Of a stretch of DNA of 6,776 nt, positions 5,981 to 6,776 are shown in pieces. How positions within the stretch are numbered: the stretch's first letter is position 1; every line of letters begins with the position of its first letter. The stretch comes from Duncaniella sp. GTDB lineage: Bacteria; Bacteroidota; Bacteroidia; Bacteroidales; Muribaculaceae. The stretch is from NCBI GenBank assembly GCA_022511285.1, contig JAFLRW010000096.1:1-6776 (forward strand), read 5' to 3'. The notes under the pieces were generated by a model that made no database searches, was not told where the DNA came from, and saw only the letters and a list, made by a program, of their open reading frames with translations. A program made the position numbers and the translations under genes.

Positions 5981-6439
5981 ATGGATTTTTCAACACTTAA
6001 ACCCGGAATTCCGGTGGGTTTCTGTTGCGACCACGCAGGCTATGAGCTAAAAAATATCCTTGAGGGGTATCTCGAGGCCCACGGGGTGGAATTACGCGAT
6101 TTCGGCTGTGGCAGTGCCGAGAGTTGTGATTATGCCGACTATGCCCATCCTTGTGCTGAGGCATTGGAGAGAGGTGAGTGCTATCCCGCTATAGCCATCT
6201 GCGGTTCGGGTAATGGTATCGGTATGACAATGAACAAGCATCAAGGTGTGCGTGCGGCTCACTGCTGGAATGTGGAACTGTCGCAGCTTGCCCGCCGGCA
6301 CAATGATGCCAATGCGCTTGTGCTTCCGGCCAGATTTATTGATCCGGTCACCGCCATTGCCATCTTGGAGGCTTTTTTATCCACTGATTTTGAAGGTGGC
6401 CGCCATCAGCGCCGTGTTGAGAAAATTCCCGTGAAATGA
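5981..6439 (+). CDS. rpiB: Ribose-5-phosphate isomerase B (RpiB/LacAB family)
   Basis: RpiB interconverts ribose 5-phosphate and ribulose 5-phosphate in the non-oxidative pentose phosphate pathway, feeding PRPP and nucleotide synthesis. The 152-residue protein shows DHAG at 17-20 (substrate-binding D17, H18), SCDYADYAH at 48-56, the catalytic-cysteine loop ICGSGNGIGM at 73-82 (C74), RRHNDANAL at 105-113 (H107, matching E. coli H99) and a C-terminal GGRHQRRVEKI with phosphate-binding Arg. Two positions differ from the common form: CDHAG for A/S-DHAG, and C49 for Val in SVDY. Eight cysteines in 152 residues is high. The start ATG 5981 follows a 42-bp A-rich gap with no recognisable promoter. 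The stop overlaps the mazG start as ATGA. An allose-6-phosphate role is less likely, because no allose genes are nearby. Confidence 0.93.
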   Translation: MDFSTLKPGIPVGFCCDHAGYELKNILEGYLEAHGVELRDFGCGSAESCDYADYAHPCAEALERGECYPAIAICGSGNGIGMTMNKHQGVRAAHCWNVELSQLARRHNDANALVLPARFIDPVTAIAILEAFLSTDFEGGRHQRRVEKIPVK

Positions 6440-6776
6440 CCATGCACACCCGTAGCGAGAAGATTGAGGCTTTGGGCCGTGTCATTGACACTCTCGATAT
6501 TTTGAGGGTAAAGTGCCCCTGGGATGCCAAACAGACCAACGAGTCGCTTCGTCCCAATACCATTGAGGAGGTCTATGAACTTTGCGATGCGCTTATCAAG
6601 GAGGATAACGCCAATATCCGCAAGGAACTTGGCGATGTGCTGCTCCACGTGCTTTTTTACTCCAAAATCGGCGAGGAAAAGGGCGATTTCGATATAGTTT
6701 CGGTTTGCGATGCCCTTACCACTAAACTCATCTACCGCCATCCACACGTTTACGGCAATGTTGATGCCGACACGGC
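6436..6776 (+). CDS. mazG: MazG family nucleoside triphosphate pyrophosphohydrolase (3' end outside window)
   Basis: MazG hydrolyses NTPs and dNTPs to the monophosphate and pyrophosphate, removing abnormal nucleotides. The 113 visible residues cover the N-terminal MazG domain: CPWDAKQT at 27-34, then the metal-binding helices with EEVYE (44-48) and ELGD (65-68), giving the all-alpha NTP-PPase pattern EExxE...ExxD. RHPHVYG at 101-107 is the typical end of that domain. The protein runs off the right edge, so the second half expected in full-length MazG is not seen. ATG 6436 overlaps the rpiB TGA as ATGA (4 bp), a classic coupling arrangement; ATG 6442 two codons later is a possible alternative start. 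As part of the gmk-nadD-rpiB run it fits a nucleotide housecleaning role. Confidence 0.93.
   Translation, partial: MTMHTRSEKIEALGRVIDTLDILRVKCPWDAKQTNESLRPNTIEEVYELCDALIKEDNANIRKELGDVLLHVLFYSKIGEEKGDFDIVSVCDALTTKLIYRHPHVYGNVDADT

Overview
This window reads as chromosomal housekeeping DNA from a Bacteroidota genome, most likely order Bacteroidales and possibly a Muribaculaceae-like gut bacterium. The evidence is threefold. Two intergenic regions carry the Bacteroidota promoter signature (TTG, 20 bp, TAnnTTTG). Ribosome-binding regions are A-rich with no clear Shine-Dalgarno. The proteins resemble Bacteroidales homologues, notably the long LptD-like protein and a DUF5063 protein. The family-level guess is inference; base composition looks close to 50% GC by eye. 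All genes are on the + strand, and no rRNA, tRNA, insertion sequence, CRISPR array or phage gene was seen.

Layout: (1) bases 2-130 hold the 3' end of an unidentified gene with an acidic C-terminus. (2) Bases 131-275 are a leader region with a promoter and two small hairpins. (3) Bases 276-3212 encode a 978-residue LptD-type outer-membrane protein with a signal peptide, a 12-residue tandem repeat, an LptA-like domain, a large beta-barrel and a Lys/Ser-rich insertion. (4) Bases 3213-3347 hold a second promoter and a perfect 11-bp tandem repeat near the predicted transcript start. (5) Bases 3348-6776 form a tightly packed run: yicC (RNase-like), gmk (guanylate kinase), nadD (nicotinate-nucleotide adenylyltransferase), a DUF5063 gene, rpiB (ribose-5-phosphate isomerase B) and a mazG truncated by the window edge. 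Gaps are 32, 8, -17, 42 and -4 bp, so this looks like one operon.

Functionally, LptD places lipopolysaccharide or lipooligosaccharide in the outer leaflet of the outer membrane. The second unit joins RNA turnover (YicC), GMP phosphorylation (Gmk), NAD synthesis (NadD), pentose-phosphate interconversion (RpiB) and NTP housecleaning (MazG): a nucleotide-supply and quality-control cluster with one uncharacterised member, the DUF5063 protein.

I did not find a convincing new biological system. The points most worth a second look are the repeats and cysteine layout in LptD, the tandem repeat at the predicted 5' end of the yicC message, and the DUF5063 gene overlapping nadD.
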